NCBI RefSeq assembly: GCF_016881005.1
Contig: NZ_JACOPV010000003.1
Span: forward strand, 372,001-436,000
Direction: 5' to 3'
Origin: Pseudomonas arcuscaelestis
Lineage (GTDB): Bacteria > Pseudomonadota > Gammaproteobacteria > Pseudomonadales > Pseudomonadaceae
DNA: 64,000 nt
In this document: one piece after another, positions 36,823 to 47,210 of the stretch
How the letters are laid out: the number at the start of each line of letters is the position of its first letter
How positions within the stretch are numbered: position 1 is the stretch's first letter
Translations under genes and position numbers: made by a program
The notes under the pieces: model-generated
Told to the model about the DNA's origin: nothing
The model's input: only the letters and a program-made list of their open reading frames with translations
Databases searched by the model: none

Positions 36823-38388
36823 ATGTACCTGACCCAAGGCTTGCAGCGCATGCTGCAACAGGAGCCGAACCACCTTGCCACGATCTACCGTGGCCGCCGC
36901 CAGACCTATCGCGAGCTCGGCCAGCGGGTTAGTCGGCTGGCTGGCGCGTTGCGTTCGCTGGGGATGAACAGCGGTGATCGGGTGGGAATGCTTGCGCTCA
37001 ACTCCGACCGCTACCTGGAGTACATGCTGGCCACCTGGTGGGGCGGTGGTGTGCTCAATCCGGTCAACATTCGCTGGAGTGTCCCGGAGATCGTGTTCTC
37101 CCTGGACGACTGTGATACCGGCATCCTGATTGTCGACGATCACTTCTTGCCAATGGTCGAGCAGATCCGCGCCACCGCCCGCCGTGCGCCAATCGTCATC
37201 CATGCCGGCGACGGCCTGGCACCGGAAGGCATGTATGCCTACGAGCAGTTGATCGCTGAATCCGCGCCGATTGCCGATGCCGGGCGCGGCGGCGACGATC
37301 TGGCCTCGATCATGTACACCGGCGGCACCACCGGTTTGCCCAAGGGTGTCATGCAATCGCACATGAACCTGTGGTCTTCGGCTATTGCCCGTGCCGCGCA
37401 GTTTCCAGCCCTGGACAATTGCCGCGGCCTGCACGCTGCACCGCTGTTTCATACCGCAGCAATGGCCCGTGCCGTGGGCATGTTCGTGGTCGGCGGCACC
37501 CATGTACTGATTCCTGCTTTCGACGCTCTCGAAATACTGCAGACCATCGAGCGCGAGCAGGTCAACGAGATGCTCCTGGTGCCGACCATGCTGCAGGCCA
37601 TGGTCATGCATCCTGACTTCGCCAACTACGACCTGAGTTCGTTCAAACGCCTGGCGTATGGCGCATCGCCCATTTCGCCAACGCTGCTGGAAAAAGCCAT
37701 GGTGGCGCTGCCGGGTATCGAGTTCATGCACGCCTACGGGCTGACCGAGGCCGCGCCGGTGGTTTCGGTAAGTCCTCACTCAAGTCACGGCCCTGAAGGC
37801 ATTGCCAGCGGTCGCGTGCGCAGCGTTGGCCGCGGTGGCTACGGTGGCTACGGTGGCATGGTGCGGGTCGTCGATGAGAATGGCGATGAAGTGCCGCGTG
37901 GCACCGTGGGTGAAATCGTTGCCTGCGGCCCGAACATCATGCAGGGCTACTGGAACCGTCCGGAAGAAACCGCCAAGGCCCTGAAAAACGGCTGGCTGCA
38001 CACCGGTGACGGCGCCTACATGGACGAGGACGGTTATTTGTTCATCGTCGACCGCCTCAAGGACATGATCGTCACCGGTGGCGAAAACGTGTTCTCCGCC
38101 GAAGTCGAAAACGTCATCGCCCGCCATCCCGACGTCGCCATGTGCGCGGTGATCGGCATTCCGCACGAGCGTTGGGGCGAAGCGGTGCACGCGGTGGTGG
38201 TACGCACCCCCGGCAGCGAACTGACCGAAGCGCAATTGCGTGAACACTGCGCCAGTCACATCGCCGGGTTCAAGTGCCCGAAATCGGTGGACTTCACCGC
38301 CGCTTTGCCGCTGTCGGCCGCCGGCAAGATTCTCAAGCGCGACCTGCGCGAACCCTACTGGAAAGACCAGGCCCGAGCGGTCAACTGA
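36823..38388 (+). CDS. AMP-forming acyl-CoA ligase
   Basis: A 521-aa ANL ligase. P-loop MYTGGTTGLPKGVM, AYGLTEAAPV, hinge DRLKDMIVTGGENVFSAE and the C-terminal Lys in SAAGKILKRDLRE. Near the middle a short Gly-Tyr repeat (RGGYGGYGGM, about residues 341-350) is unusual for the family. Activates a carboxylic acid at the start of the beta-oxidation operon. Start ATG 36823 with GGAG upstream; TTG two codons earlier is disfavoured. Confidence 0.85.
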   Translation: MYLTQGLQRMLQQEPNHLATIYRGRRQTYRELGQRVSRLAGALRSLGMNSGDRVGMLALNSDRYLEYMLATWWGGGVLNPVNIRWSVPEIVFSLDDCDTGILIVDDHFLPMVEQIRATARRAPIVIHAGDGLAPEGMYAYEQLIAESAPIADAGRGGDDLASIMYTGGTTGLPKGVMQSHMNLWSSAIARAAQFPALDNCRGLHAAPLFHTAAMARAVGMFVVGGTHVLIPAFDALEILQTIEREQVNEMLLVPTMLQAMVMHPDFANYDLSSFKRLAYGASPISPTLLEKAMVALPGIEFMHAYGLTEAAPVVSVSPHSSHGPEGIASGRVRSVGRGGYGGYGGMVRVVDENGDEVPRGTVGEIVACGPNIMQGYWNRPEETAKALKNGWLHTGDGAYMDEDGYLFIVDRLKDMIVTGGENVFSAEVENVIARHPDVAMCAVIGIPHERWGEAVHAVVVRTPGSELTEAQLREHCASHIAGFKCPKSVDFTAALPLSAAGKILKRDLREPYWKDQARAVN

Positions 38389-38422
38389 TCCCGGCCAACC
38401 TTTGACCCTGATGGAGTAAAAC

Positions 38423-39607
38423 ATGAGCAATAAAGTTGTGGTTGCCGGCGTCGGCATGATCCCGTTCACCAAACCGGGCCAAAGCGACACGTATCCGGTC
38501 ATGGGGGCCAATGCGGCAAAGAAGGCACTGGCCGATGCCGGTATCGACTACGCCCTGGTGCAGCAAGCCTACGTCGGTTACGTGTTCGGTGATTCGACCT
38601 CGGGCCAGGCGGCCATCTATGGCGTTGGGCTGACGGGTATTCCGGTCATCAACGTCAACAACAACTGCGCCACCGGCTCTACAGCCCTGTTCCTGGCACG
38701 CCAGGCGATAGAAAGCGGCGCGGTCGAGTGTGCTATCGCCCTGGGCTTCGAGCAGATGGTGCCGGGCGCGCTGAAAGGAGCTTGGACCGATCGTCCAGGT
38801 CCGATGGAACGTTTCGCCAATGTCATGACTGAGATCCAGGGTTTTGAACCCGAGGCGCCGCGTGCCGCACAGTTCTTCGGTGGCGCCGGGCGTGCCTACA
38901 TGCGTGAGTACGGCATCAGCGCGGAAATTTTCGGACGCATCTCGGTGAAGGCGCGTAACCACGCCGCCAACAACCCGTTCGCGGTGTTCCGCAACCCGGT
39001 CAGCCTGGAGGAAATCATGGCCTCGCCGACAGTGTTCGAGCCGATGACGCGCCTGCAGTGCTGCCCACCGACCTGCGGTGCTGCTGCCGCGATCCTCTGC
39101 TCCGAAGCCTTCGCCAGGAAACACGGTCTGGACACCCGCGAGGTGATTGCCGCGCAGGCCATTACCACCGACCGCAACAGCAGCTTCGATGAAGCCGACA
39201 TGCGCAAGGTAGTGGGTTACGACATGACCCGCAGCGCCGCGCTGAGCGTATACGAGCAGGCGGGCGTGGCACCGACCGACATCAACGTGGTCGAGCTGCA
39301 TGACTGCTTCACCGCCAACGAGCTGATCACCTACGAAGGCCTGGGCCTGACCCCGGAAGGCAGCGCCGAGAAGTTCATTCTCGAGGGTGACAACACCTAC
39401 GGCGGGCGTGTGGTCACCAACCCGTCCGGTGGCCTGCTCTCCAAAGGCCACCCGCTGGGCGCCACCGGCCTTGCGCAATGCGCCGAGCTCACCTGGCAAC
39501 TGCGCGGCGCCGCCCAAGCGCGTCAGGTAGAGGGTGCGCGTCTGGCCCTGCAACACAACCTGGGCCTGGGTGGCGCCTGCGTCGTCACCCTCTACCAGCG
39601 TCAATGA
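38423..39607 (+). CDS. SCP-x-type thiolase (lipid-transfer protein family)
   Basis: A 394-aa thiolase-superfamily protein with an intact active site: Cys82 in NNNCATGSTALF and the C-terminal GGLLSKGHPLGATG with His, plus ELHDCFTANE. SCP-x-like thiolases cleave 3-ketoacyl-CoAs, typically branched or sterol side chains. No SCP2 domain is fused. Follows the CoA ligase by 34 nt with GGAGTAAAAC before the ATG. Confidence 0.85.
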   Translation: MSNKVVVAGVGMIPFTKPGQSDTYPVMGANAAKKALADAGIDYALVQQAYVGYVFGDSTSGQAAIYGVGLTGIPVINVNNNCATGSTALFLARQAIESGAVECAIALGFEQMVPGALKGAWTDRPGPMERFANVMTEIQGFEPEAPRAAQFFGGAGRAYMREYGISAEIFGRISVKARNHAANNPFAVFRNPVSLEEIMASPTVFEPMTRLQCCPPTCGAAAAILCSEAFARKHGLDTREVIAAQAITTDRNSSFDEADMRKVVGYDMTRSAALSVYEQAGVAPTDINVVELHDCFTANELITYEGLGLTPEGSAEKFILEGDNTYGGRVVTNPSGGLLSKGHPLGATGLAQCAELTWQLRGAAQARQVEGARLALQHNLGLGGACVVTLYQRQ

Positions 39608-39634
39608 CCCGCGCCCCGAACCGGAGATGCCTGC

Positions 39635-40078
39635 ATGATCGATAAAAGCCATATCGGCGCCGTGGTCTCGAGCCACAGCGTAAACGTTGAAGCCGGTCGC
39701 CTGCGCTTCTTCGCCAAGGCCACCGGCCAGCGCGATGCGCGTTACACCGACCCGGCAACGGCGCAAGACGCCGGTTACCCGAACCTGCCGGTACCGCCGA
39801 CCTTCCTGTTCTGCCTGGACATGGAGGCGCCGAACCCGCGCGCCACCATGGACCTGCTGAACATCGACATCGGCAAAGTGCTGCACGGCGAACAGAGCTT
39901 CAAGTACCACCAGATGGCATATGCCGGCGATTACCTGAACTTCGAGTCGCGGATCGTCGACATCTACGACAAAAAAGGCGGCGCCCTGGAGTTTGTCGTG
40001 CGTGAAACCCGCGTAACCCGCCAGAGCGGTGAACTGGTCGCAGAACTGCGTAACAGCCTGGTGGTGCGCAATGGATAA
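39635..40078 (+). CDS. FAS1-like/MaoC N-terminal hydratase subunit
   Basis: A 147-aa hot-dog protein with LPVPPTFLFCLD and the KVLHGEQSFKYHQMAYAGD segment of the MaoC dehydratase N-terminal (FAS1-like) family. Such proteins lack the catalytic hydratase-2 residues and pair with a catalytic MaoC subunit, here the next gene 10 nt downstream. The pair would be a heteromeric enoyl-CoA hydratase, as in sterol side-chain degradation. Confidence 0.75.
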   Translation: MIDKSHIGAVVSSHSVNVEAGRLRFFAKATGQRDARYTDPATAQDAGYPNLPVPPTFLFCLDMEAPNPRATMDLLNIDIGKVLHGEQSFKYHQMAYAGDYLNFESRIVDIYDKKGGALEFVVRETRVTRQSGELVAELRNSLVVRNG

Positions 40079-40088
40079 GGAGCAACGA

Positions 40089-40505
40089 ATGCAGCCAGTC
40101 AACTTTGTCGACGTGCAGGCCGGTAGCGAGTTGCCGTCGTTCACCAGCGAGCCGATCAGCCGTCTGGCCCTGGCCTTGTACTGCGGTGCGTCGGGCGACC
40201 ACAACCCGATTCACGTCGACCTCGACTTTGCCCGCAAGGCCGGCATGCCCGATGTGTTTGCCCACGGCATGTTGTCGATGGCCTACCTCGGTCGCCTGTT
40301 GACCGCCTGGGTGCCGCAGCAATCGATTCAGCAGTTTTCGGTGCGTTTTGTCGCCATTACTCAGCTGGGTGATGCCGTGACCTGCTCGGGCACCGTGGTG
40401 GAGAAGGACGAGGCGACGGGCACCGTCCGCCTTGAAGTCACCACCCGCAATCAGGCAGGCGAAATCAAATTGTCCGGCGAAGCCATCGTGGCCCTGGGCG
40501 CTTGA
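40089..40505 (+). CDS. MaoC-family enoyl-CoA hydratase subunit
   Basis: A 138-aa hot-dog protein carrying the hydratase-2 motif: GASGDHNPIHVDLDFARKAG with catalytic Asp and His, then FAHGMLSMAYLG. Start ATG 40089 is set by AAGGAG 7 nt upstream; an ATG at 40071 would overlap the previous gene. Works with the preceding subunit to hydrate trans-2-enoyl-CoA to the (R)-3-hydroxy product. Confidence 0.82.
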   Translation: MQPVNFVDVQAGSELPSFTSEPISRLALALYCGASGDHNPIHVDLDFARKAGMPDVFAHGMLSMAYLGRLLTAWVPQQSIQQFSVRFVAITQLGDAVTCSGTVVEKDEATGTVRLEVTTRNQAGEIKLSGEAIVALGA

Positions 40506-40522
40506 ACAACAAGGAGAAAAAC

Positions 40523-41356
40523 ATGAGCAACAAACTTCAAGACCAAGTGGCAATCGTATCGGGTTCTGGTCGTGGCATCGGCCGCGAGATCGCCCTGAAG
40601 CTGGCGGCGGACGGTGCTGCCATCGTCGTCAACGACCTTGACGCGGCACCTGCCGAAGAAGTGGTGGCAGAAATCATCGCCGCGGGTGGCAAGGCAGTGG
40701 CCTGCGTTGGCAGCGTGACCGACAAGGACTTTGGCGACCGCTTCGTCAAAACTGCACTGGAATCCTTCGGCCGCCTGGACATCATCGTCAACAATGCCGG
40801 TTACACCTGGGACAACGTCATCCAGAAAATGACCGATGAACAGTGGGACGCGATCATGGATGTGCACGTCAGCGCACCGTTTCGCATCCTGCGTGCTGCC
40901 AGTGACTATTTCCGTGAAAGCGCCAAGCAGGAAGCCGAAGCGGGCCAGGAAGTGTTCCGCAAAGTGGTCAACATCTCCTCGGTGTCGGGTGTGATGGGCA
41001 ACGCCGGCCAGGCCAACTATTCCGCGGCCAAATCTGCCATCAACGGCCTGACCAAGGCCCTGGCCAAGGAATGGGGCCGCTACAAGGTCTGCGTCAACAG
41101 CGTCGCCTTCGGCCTGATCAAGACCCGCCTGACCGAAGCCACCGCGGGTGAAAACAACACCTCCACCCTGGATATCGATGGCAAGCAGATCAAGGTCGGG
41201 GTCAACCCGCAACTGATGAAGAATATCGAGTCGATGATTCCGATGGGCCGTGCCGGTACGCCGCAGGAAGCTGCGGGCTCGGTGTACCTGTTCTGCATTC
41301 CGGAATCCAACTATGTGTCTGGCCAAGTACTGGTCGTGGGCGGCGGGCGTCCATAA
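40523..41356 (+). CDS. SDR-family 3-hydroxyacyl-CoA dehydrogenase
   Basis: A 277-aa short-chain dehydrogenase. Cofactor motif GSGRGIGREIAL, NNAG segment, catalytic Ser in NISSVSG and YSAAK with Tyr/Lys. C-terminal GQVLVVGGG. Context (hydratase before, thiolase in the same operon) suggests oxidation of the 3-hydroxyacyl-CoA to the ketone. Start ATG 40523 follows AAGGAGAAAAAC. Confidence 0.85.
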   Translation: MSNKLQDQVAIVSGSGRGIGREIALKLAADGAAIVVNDLDAAPAEEVVAEIIAAGGKAVACVGSVTDKDFGDRFVKTALESFGRLDIIVNNAGYTWDNVIQKMTDEQWDAIMDVHVSAPFRILRAASDYFRESAKQEAEAGQEVFRKVVNISSVSGVMGNAGQANYSAAKSAINGLTKALAKEWGRYKVCVNSVAFGLIKTRLTEATAGENNTSTLDIDGKQIKVGVNPQLMKNIESMIPMGRAGTPQEAAGSVYLFCIPESNYVSGQVLVVGGGRP

Positions 41357-41365
41357 GTGACCTGC

Positions 41366-41393
41366 GAGCTGCCATGCATCGGCGTGGTAGCTC
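41366..41393. other. Imperfect hairpin between SDR and acyl-CoA dehydrogenase genes
   Basis: GAGCTGCCA (41366-41374) pairs with TGGTAGCTC (41385-41393), one G-T wobble, 10-nt loop, followed by pyrimidine-rich ACTCCCTTCCTG. It may attenuate readthrough inside the operon. Confidence 0.35.
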
Positions 41394-41434
41394 ACTCCCT
41401 TCCTGTTGCTTGACCGTCTTGCCGAGGAGCTTTC

Positions 41435-42583
41435 ATGAGTGCCCAAACCTCTCCCTGGATCACTGATGACCTGGTGATCTTCCAGGATTCGATCCGTCGA
41501 TTTATAGCCAATGAGCTGACCCCGCACGAAGAACGCTGGGCCAAGCAGCAGCACGTCGATCGTGAAACCTGGCTCAAGGCCGGTGAGTTCGGCATGCTGT
41601 TGCCGAGCATCCCGGAAGAATATGGTGGCGGCGGTGGCACCTTCGCCCATGACGCTATTGTCACCCTGGAACAAAGCCGCGCAATCAGCACCAGCCTTGG
41701 CACCAACGTACACAGCGGTATTGTCGCGCACTACCTGCTGCGCTATGCCAGCGAAGAGCAAAAGCTCAACTGGCTGCCGAAAATGGCCCGCGGCGAAATG
41801 GTTGCAGCCATCGCCATGTCCGAGCCGGGTGCAGGCTCCGACCTCAAGAGCATCAAATGCCGCGCCGTGCGTGATGGCGACAGCTATGTCATCAACGGCT
41901 CCAAGACGTTTATCACCAACGGCTACCACGCCGACCTGATTCTGGTGGTGACCAAGACCGACCCAGAAAAAGGCGCCAAGGGTGTTTCGATCATCGTCGT
42001 CGAAACCAAGGACCTCAAGGGCTTTCGCCGTGGCCGGATCCTGGAAAAAATTGGCCAGAAAGGCCAGGACACCACCGAGCTGTTCTTCGATGACGTCCGC
42101 GTGCCATGCGCCAACCTGTTGGGCACGGAGGAGGGCAAGGGCTTTATCCAGCTTATGCAGCAACTGCCGCAGGAACGCATGATCATCGCCTTGGGCGCGA
42201 TCAGCACCATGGAGCGCGCCGTTGAAGAAACCTCTGAATACGTGCGCCAGCGCAAAGTTTTCGGTCAATCGCTGCTGGACCTGCAGAACACCCGTTTCAA
42301 GCTGGCCGAGTGCAAGACCATCGCCACCGTTGCGCGCAGCTTTGTCGACGACTGCATGGCCAAGGTGCTCAAGGGCGAGCTCGACCCTGAAACCGCTGCC
42401 ATGGCCAAGTGGTGGTGCACCCAGCAGAACTGCAACGTGATTGATGAGTGCCTGCAACTGCACGGTGGCTACGGCTATATGACCGAGTACCCGATCGCTC
42501 GCCTGTACGTCAACGCACGCGTTGGCAAGATCTTTGGCGGTTCCAACGAAATCATGAAAGAGCTGGTCGCTCGCACCTTGTAG
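41435..42583 (+). CDS. Acyl-CoA dehydrogenase, long-chain/IVD-type active site
   Basis: A 382-aa enzyme, full length. FAD-site AIAMSEPGAGSDLK, YVINGSKTFITNGYHADL, QLHGGYGYMTEYPIARLY. The C-terminal motif is IFGGSNEIMKEL, with Gly where medium-chain enzymes have the base Glu. The Glu in LPQERMII matches the long-chain/isovaleryl-CoA enzyme base position. First step of beta-oxidation in the operon; start ATG 41435 after GAGGAGC. Confidence 0.85.
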   Translation: MSAQTSPWITDDLVIFQDSIRRFIANELTPHEERWAKQQHVDRETWLKAGEFGMLLPSIPEEYGGGGGTFAHDAIVTLEQSRAISTSLGTNVHSGIVAHYLLRYASEEQKLNWLPKMARGEMVAAIAMSEPGAGSDLKSIKCRAVRDGDSYVINGSKTFITNGYHADLILVVTKTDPEKGAKGVSIIVVETKDLKGFRRGRILEKIGQKGQDTTELFFDDVRVPCANLLGTEEGKGFIQLMQQLPQERMIIALGAISTMERAVEETSEYVRQRKVFGQSLLDLQNTRFKLAECKTIATVARSFVDDCMAKVLKGELDPETAAMAKWWCTQQNCNVIDECLQLHGGYGYMTEYPIARLYVNARVGKIFGGSNEIMKELVARTL

Positions 42584-42608
42584 GTGCGCGCGTGGCGAGG
42601 GTGCAGGC

Positions 42609-43409
42609 ATGAGCACAACCATTGAAGTGGGCGTTGACCGCGGTTTGGCAACGCTGGTGTTGACCCGTCCTGAGCGCAAGAACGCGCTGACGGCGCAGAT
42701 GTTCGCCGAGATGCTCGAGGCGCTAGCGAGTTTGCGCCGCGACAGCGCGGTCAAGGCGTTGCTGTTGACCGGTGCCGGCAGCGATTTCTGCTCTGGCGGC
42801 GACCTGGGCAGCATGCAAGGCGGGGTCGAGGCGGACGCAGTACGCACGCGTATGGTCGAAAACAATCGTTTGCTCAGCGCCCTGGCCGACTTTGACCGCC
42901 CGGTTATCGCCGCTGTCGATGGCGTCGCCTTCGGCGCCGGTTTCAGCCTGGCGCTGGCCGCAGATTTTGTCATCGCTTCGCAGCGGGCGCGGTTTTGCAT
43001 GGCCTTTGCCCGCGTCGGGTTGGCGCCAGACCTTGGTGCTTCCTATTTTCTGCCGCGCATTGTCGGGCTGCAGAAAGCCAAGCAACTGATCTATTCGGCG
43101 GCCGAAATCAGCGCCGAGCAGGCCTTGGCGCTGGGTATTGCGCTGGAAATGCAGCCTGCCGAACGGTTGCTCAGCCGCGCCGAAGAACTGGCGCGGGGCA
43201 TGGCGAACATGTCGGGCTGTGCCTTTGGCATGACCAAACGCCTGCTGGCCCGTTCGTTCGAAACCGATCTTGCCACCCAACTGGACGCTGAAGCCAGCAG
43301 CCAGGCGGTGGCCATGAGCTCCAGCTACCTGCAGCAAGCCACAGCGCGCTTTGCCAGCAAACAGCCGCCGTTGTACCAGTGGCCGCTGGCACAGCCCAGC
43401 AGCGAATAA
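42609..43409 (+). CDS. Enoyl-CoA hydratase/isomerase (crotonase) family protein
   Basis: A 266-aa crotonase. Oxyanion-hole segments LTGAGSDFCSGGDLG and AVDGVAFGAGFSLALAADFV. At the second catalytic position it has AFARVGLAPDLGASYFLPR, where the usual Glu is not seen but Asp is, as in isomerase-like members. Hydratase or isomerase activity cannot be fixed. Lies 25 nt after the acyl-CoA dehydrogenase. Confidence 0.8.
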   Translation: MSTTIEVGVDRGLATLVLTRPERKNALTAQMFAEMLEALASLRRDSAVKALLLTGAGSDFCSGGDLGSMQGGVEADAVRTRMVENNRLLSALADFDRPVIAAVDGVAFGAGFSLALAADFVIASQRARFCMAFARVGLAPDLGASYFLPRIVGLQKAKQLIYSAAEISAEQALALGIALEMQPAERLLSRAEELARGMANMSGCAFGMTKRLLARSFETDLATQLDAEASSQAVAMSSSYLQQATARFASKQPPLYQWPLAQPSSE

Positions 43410-43438
43410 ACGACTGTCATCACCACAGGAGGTGTGCC

Positions 43439-44984
<1,546 letters not shown>

Positions 44985-45003
44985 GCCTGTAGGAGGAGCG
45001 AAC

Positions 45004-45471
45004 ATGCATACCCCAGCACTTTATCCCGGTCATGCCCCCGTGCCGGGCACTGATGTACCCGAAGGCTTCGAGCCCATGCAGGGCAGCGGTTTTGTTCCTT
45101 CGATCGGAGCCATTTATGTCAATCGCCAGCGCCGCAGCATGGGCGCCCGGATTGCCCAAAGTCATTTGAATCCATTGGGTTTTGCTCATGGCGGAATGCT
45201 CGCGACCTTGATCGATACGTCGTTTGGCATGGCGATCAAGTTGACGACGCAAACCGAAGTGCCGCCGGTAACGGTCTGCCTGAACATCGAGTACCTCAGC
45301 CCGGCATACCCCGGGTCATGGGTCGAGTCCACGGTCGAGATCCAGAAGATCGGTGCACGTCTTGCCAATGCCAGCTGTGTCCTCAAGGACGGCGAGCGCC
45401 TAATTGCCAAGGGCAACGCGATTTTCGTCGCGACCGCAAGCGTACCGTCCAGCAAACCTGACAAACAATAA
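45004..45471 (+). CDS. PaaI-family acyl-CoA thioesterase
   Basis: A 155-aa hot-dog protein. LNPLGFAHGGMLATLIDTSFG carries the HGG motif and acidic residue of the PaaI/YdiI class. It would release CoA from dead-end acyl-CoAs or the final product. Start ATG 45004 after GGAGGAGCGAAC, 19 nt downstream of the broken oxidoreductase. The C-terminal ~20 residues are polar and probably disordered. Confidence 0.8.
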   Translation: MHTPALYPGHAPVPGTDVPEGFEPMQGSGFVPSIGAIYVNRQRRSMGARIAQSHLNPLGFAHGGMLATLIDTSFGMAIKLTTQTEVPPVTVCLNIEYLSPAYPGSWVESTVEIQKIGARLANASCVLKDGERLIAKGNAIFVATASVPSSKPDKQ

Positions 45472-45497
45472 TTGATTCACCTCGTTCGGAGCACCTC

Positions 45498-45890
45498 ATG
45501 AGTGAAGTCTTAGCCACGGCTGCGGCCATGCTTGGCCCGCAGGAGCAGTACCTCGAATTTCTTGCCCAGGGCCGTTTCATGCTGCAGCGCAGCCTGTCCA
45601 GCGGCCGCTATGTGTTCTATCCGCGGGTGCTGATTCCAGGCACCGGTGAAACCGACCTGGTATGGGAGCAAGCCAAGGGTACCGGCACGATCTACGCCAT
45701 CACCGTCAATCGTGCACGCAACGGCAGCCACAGCGTGGCACTGATCGATCTTGACGAAGGTCCGCGGATGATGTCGCGCATTGAAGGGCGTGAGACGGCA
45801 CCGATCGGCAGCCGAGTGAAGGCACGGATCATCGAGGAGGAGGGCGTCGCTATGGTGGTCTTTGATGTGATTGAGGAGGTCGCGGCATGA
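45498..45890 (+). CDS. DUF35-like OB-fold protein, likely partner of the next thiolase-fold protein
   Basis: A 130-aa protein with an N-terminal helix, YLEFLAQGRFMLQR, FYPRVLIPGTGETDLVWEQAKGTGTIYAIT, and a C-terminal OB-fold strand pattern. It matches the DUF35 OB-fold group, but the four Cys of the usual zinc ribbon are absent. DUF35 proteins bind SCP-x/Ltp2-type thiolase-fold enzymes. It overlaps the next gene by 4 nt (ATGA), which supports complex formation. Confidence 0.75.
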   Translation: MSEVLATAAAMLGPQEQYLEFLAQGRFMLQRSLSSGRYVFYPRVLIPGTGETDLVWEQAKGTGTIYAITVNRARNGSHSVALIDLDEGPRMMSRIEGRETAPIGSRVKARIIEEEGVAMVVFDVIEEVAA

Positions 45891-47038
45891 ACCAGGCTAT
45901 TCGCGGCAAGACCGCCATTGTCGGTATCGGTACCGCTGGTGTTGGCGAAGCCAAGGGCTTCAGTGCCATGGAACTGCTTGGCCAGGCGTCGCTGCAGGCC
46001 ATCGCCGATGCCGGCCTGCAGTTGCAGGATATCGACGGTATTTTTGCCGCCACCAGCTCCCATGCGTTTCCGACGCTATCGGTGGCCGAATACCTGGGGA
46101 TCAAACCGTCCTATGTGGATGGCACCAATATCGGTGGTTCCAGCTTCGAGATGCATCTGCTGCAAGCGACCCTGGCGCTGGAAGCCGGCCTGTGCAACGC
46201 CGCGTTGGTCTGCTACGGCTCCAACCAGCGTACTGCCGGTGGTCGCCTGGTTTCGATGAGCGAACCGCAATGGCACGAGGCGTTCTACAAGCCGCGCCAT
46301 CCCATCACCTCATACAGCCTGGCGGCCAGCCGCCATATGCATCAGTACGGCACTACCCGAGAGATGCTTGGCGAAGTCGCGGTGTCGGCACGCCAGTGGG
46401 CCAACCTTAATCCCGAAGCCTTCGCCCGTGGGCCGTTGAGCCTGGATGATGTCATGGCCAGCCGCATGGTCAGCGATCCGTTGTCGTCCGCCGACTGCTG
46501 CCTGGTTACCGATGGCGGCGCCGCCTGTGTGCTGGTGCGTGCTGATCGCGCCCGAGACTTGCAGCGCAAGCCGGCCTACTTTCTCGGCGCCGCCGGCGCG
46601 CAGTGGCACCGTTCGGTCGTGGCAATGCCCGACCTCACCGTAACGGCAGCCTCCGAGAGCGGGCCACGCGCGATGGAAATGGCCGGTGTGAGTCACGCCG
46701 ATATCGATCTGGTGATGCTCTACGATGCGTTCACTATCAACACCATCCTGTTTCTTGAAGACCTCGGCTTTTGCCCGAAAGGTGAGGGCGGGCGCTTCGT
46801 TCAGGGTGGGCATATCGCGCCAGGCGGCGGTCTGGCGGTAAACACCAACGGTGGCGGCCTTTCCTGCGTTCACCCCGGCATGTACGGCCTGTTCCTGATC
46901 ATCGAGGCGGTGCGTCAGATCCGTGGCGAGGCAGGGGCGCGGCAACTGAAAAAAGCCGACATCGCTTTGCTGCATGGCAACGGTGGCACGTTGTCGAGCC
47001 AGGTAACCGCGTTCCTGGGTAGCGAAAACGCGCTCTGA
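45887..47038 (+). CDS. Thiolase-fold (Ltp2/SCP-x-like) protein lacking the nucleophilic Cys
   Basis: A 383-aa thiolase-superfamily protein. Where active thiolases have NCATGS, this one reads TNIGGSSFEMH (about residues 80-90) with no Cys. The C-terminal GGGLSCVHPGMYG keeps the His-containing loop. Such Cys-less members, together with a DUF35 partner, include the Ltp2 retro-aldolases of sterol side-chain degradation, which cleave a tertiary 3-hydroxyacyl-CoA. Start ATG 45887 overlaps the OB-fold gene. Aldolase activity is inferred, not shown. Confidence 0.75.
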   Translation: MNQAIRGKTAIVGIGTAGVGEAKGFSAMELLGQASLQAIADAGLQLQDIDGIFAATSSHAFPTLSVAEYLGIKPSYVDGTNIGGSSFEMHLLQATLALEAGLCNAALVCYGSNQRTAGGRLVSMSEPQWHEAFYKPRHPITSYSLAASRHMHQYGTTREMLGEVAVSARQWANLNPEAFARGPLSLDDVMASRMVSDPLSSADCCLVTDGGAACVLVRADRARDLQRKPAYFLGAAGAQWHRSVVAMPDLTVTAASESGPRAMEMAGVSHADIDLVMLYDAFTINTILFLEDLGFCPKGEGGRFVQGGHIAPGGGLAVNTNGGGLSCVHPGMYGLFLIIEAVRQIRGEAGARQLKKADIALLHGNGGTLSSQVTAFLGSENAL

Positions 47039-47099
47039 GTGCGTACCCGGGAAAGGAAGTACGGGCGCAAATTGGTCCGAACGATCTAGAGCCTCGACA

Positions 47100-47121
47100 G
47101 GTGAGTCATTCAATACTCACC
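47100..47121. promoter_or_regulatory. Inverted repeat GGTGAGT-N8-ACTCACC upstream of the chimeric gene
   Basis: GGTGAGT (47100-47106) and ACTCACC (47115-47121) form a perfect 7-bp inverted repeat in the 172-bp gap before 47211. The gap also holds CCGAACGATCTAG (about 47077-47089), a weaker relative of the TTCGAACGATTG sites, and CCCTCGACGCCGAGGG further down. Promoter/operator region is likely. Confidence 0.4.
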
Positions 47122-47210
47122 GCAGGTTCGCATAACAACAAGAAACCACGCGCAGACGGCCCTCGACGCCGAGGGTCTGACTGTGCGTCTCGACTGCTCG
47201 AGGAGTCTCG

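Noticed and set aside
40451..43000. 849-aa minus-strand ORF opposite the SDR, acyl-CoA dehydrogenase and crotonase genes
   Set aside because: Three intact plus-strand enzymes with ribosome sites explain this DNA; the reverse frame is a shadow of their codon bias.
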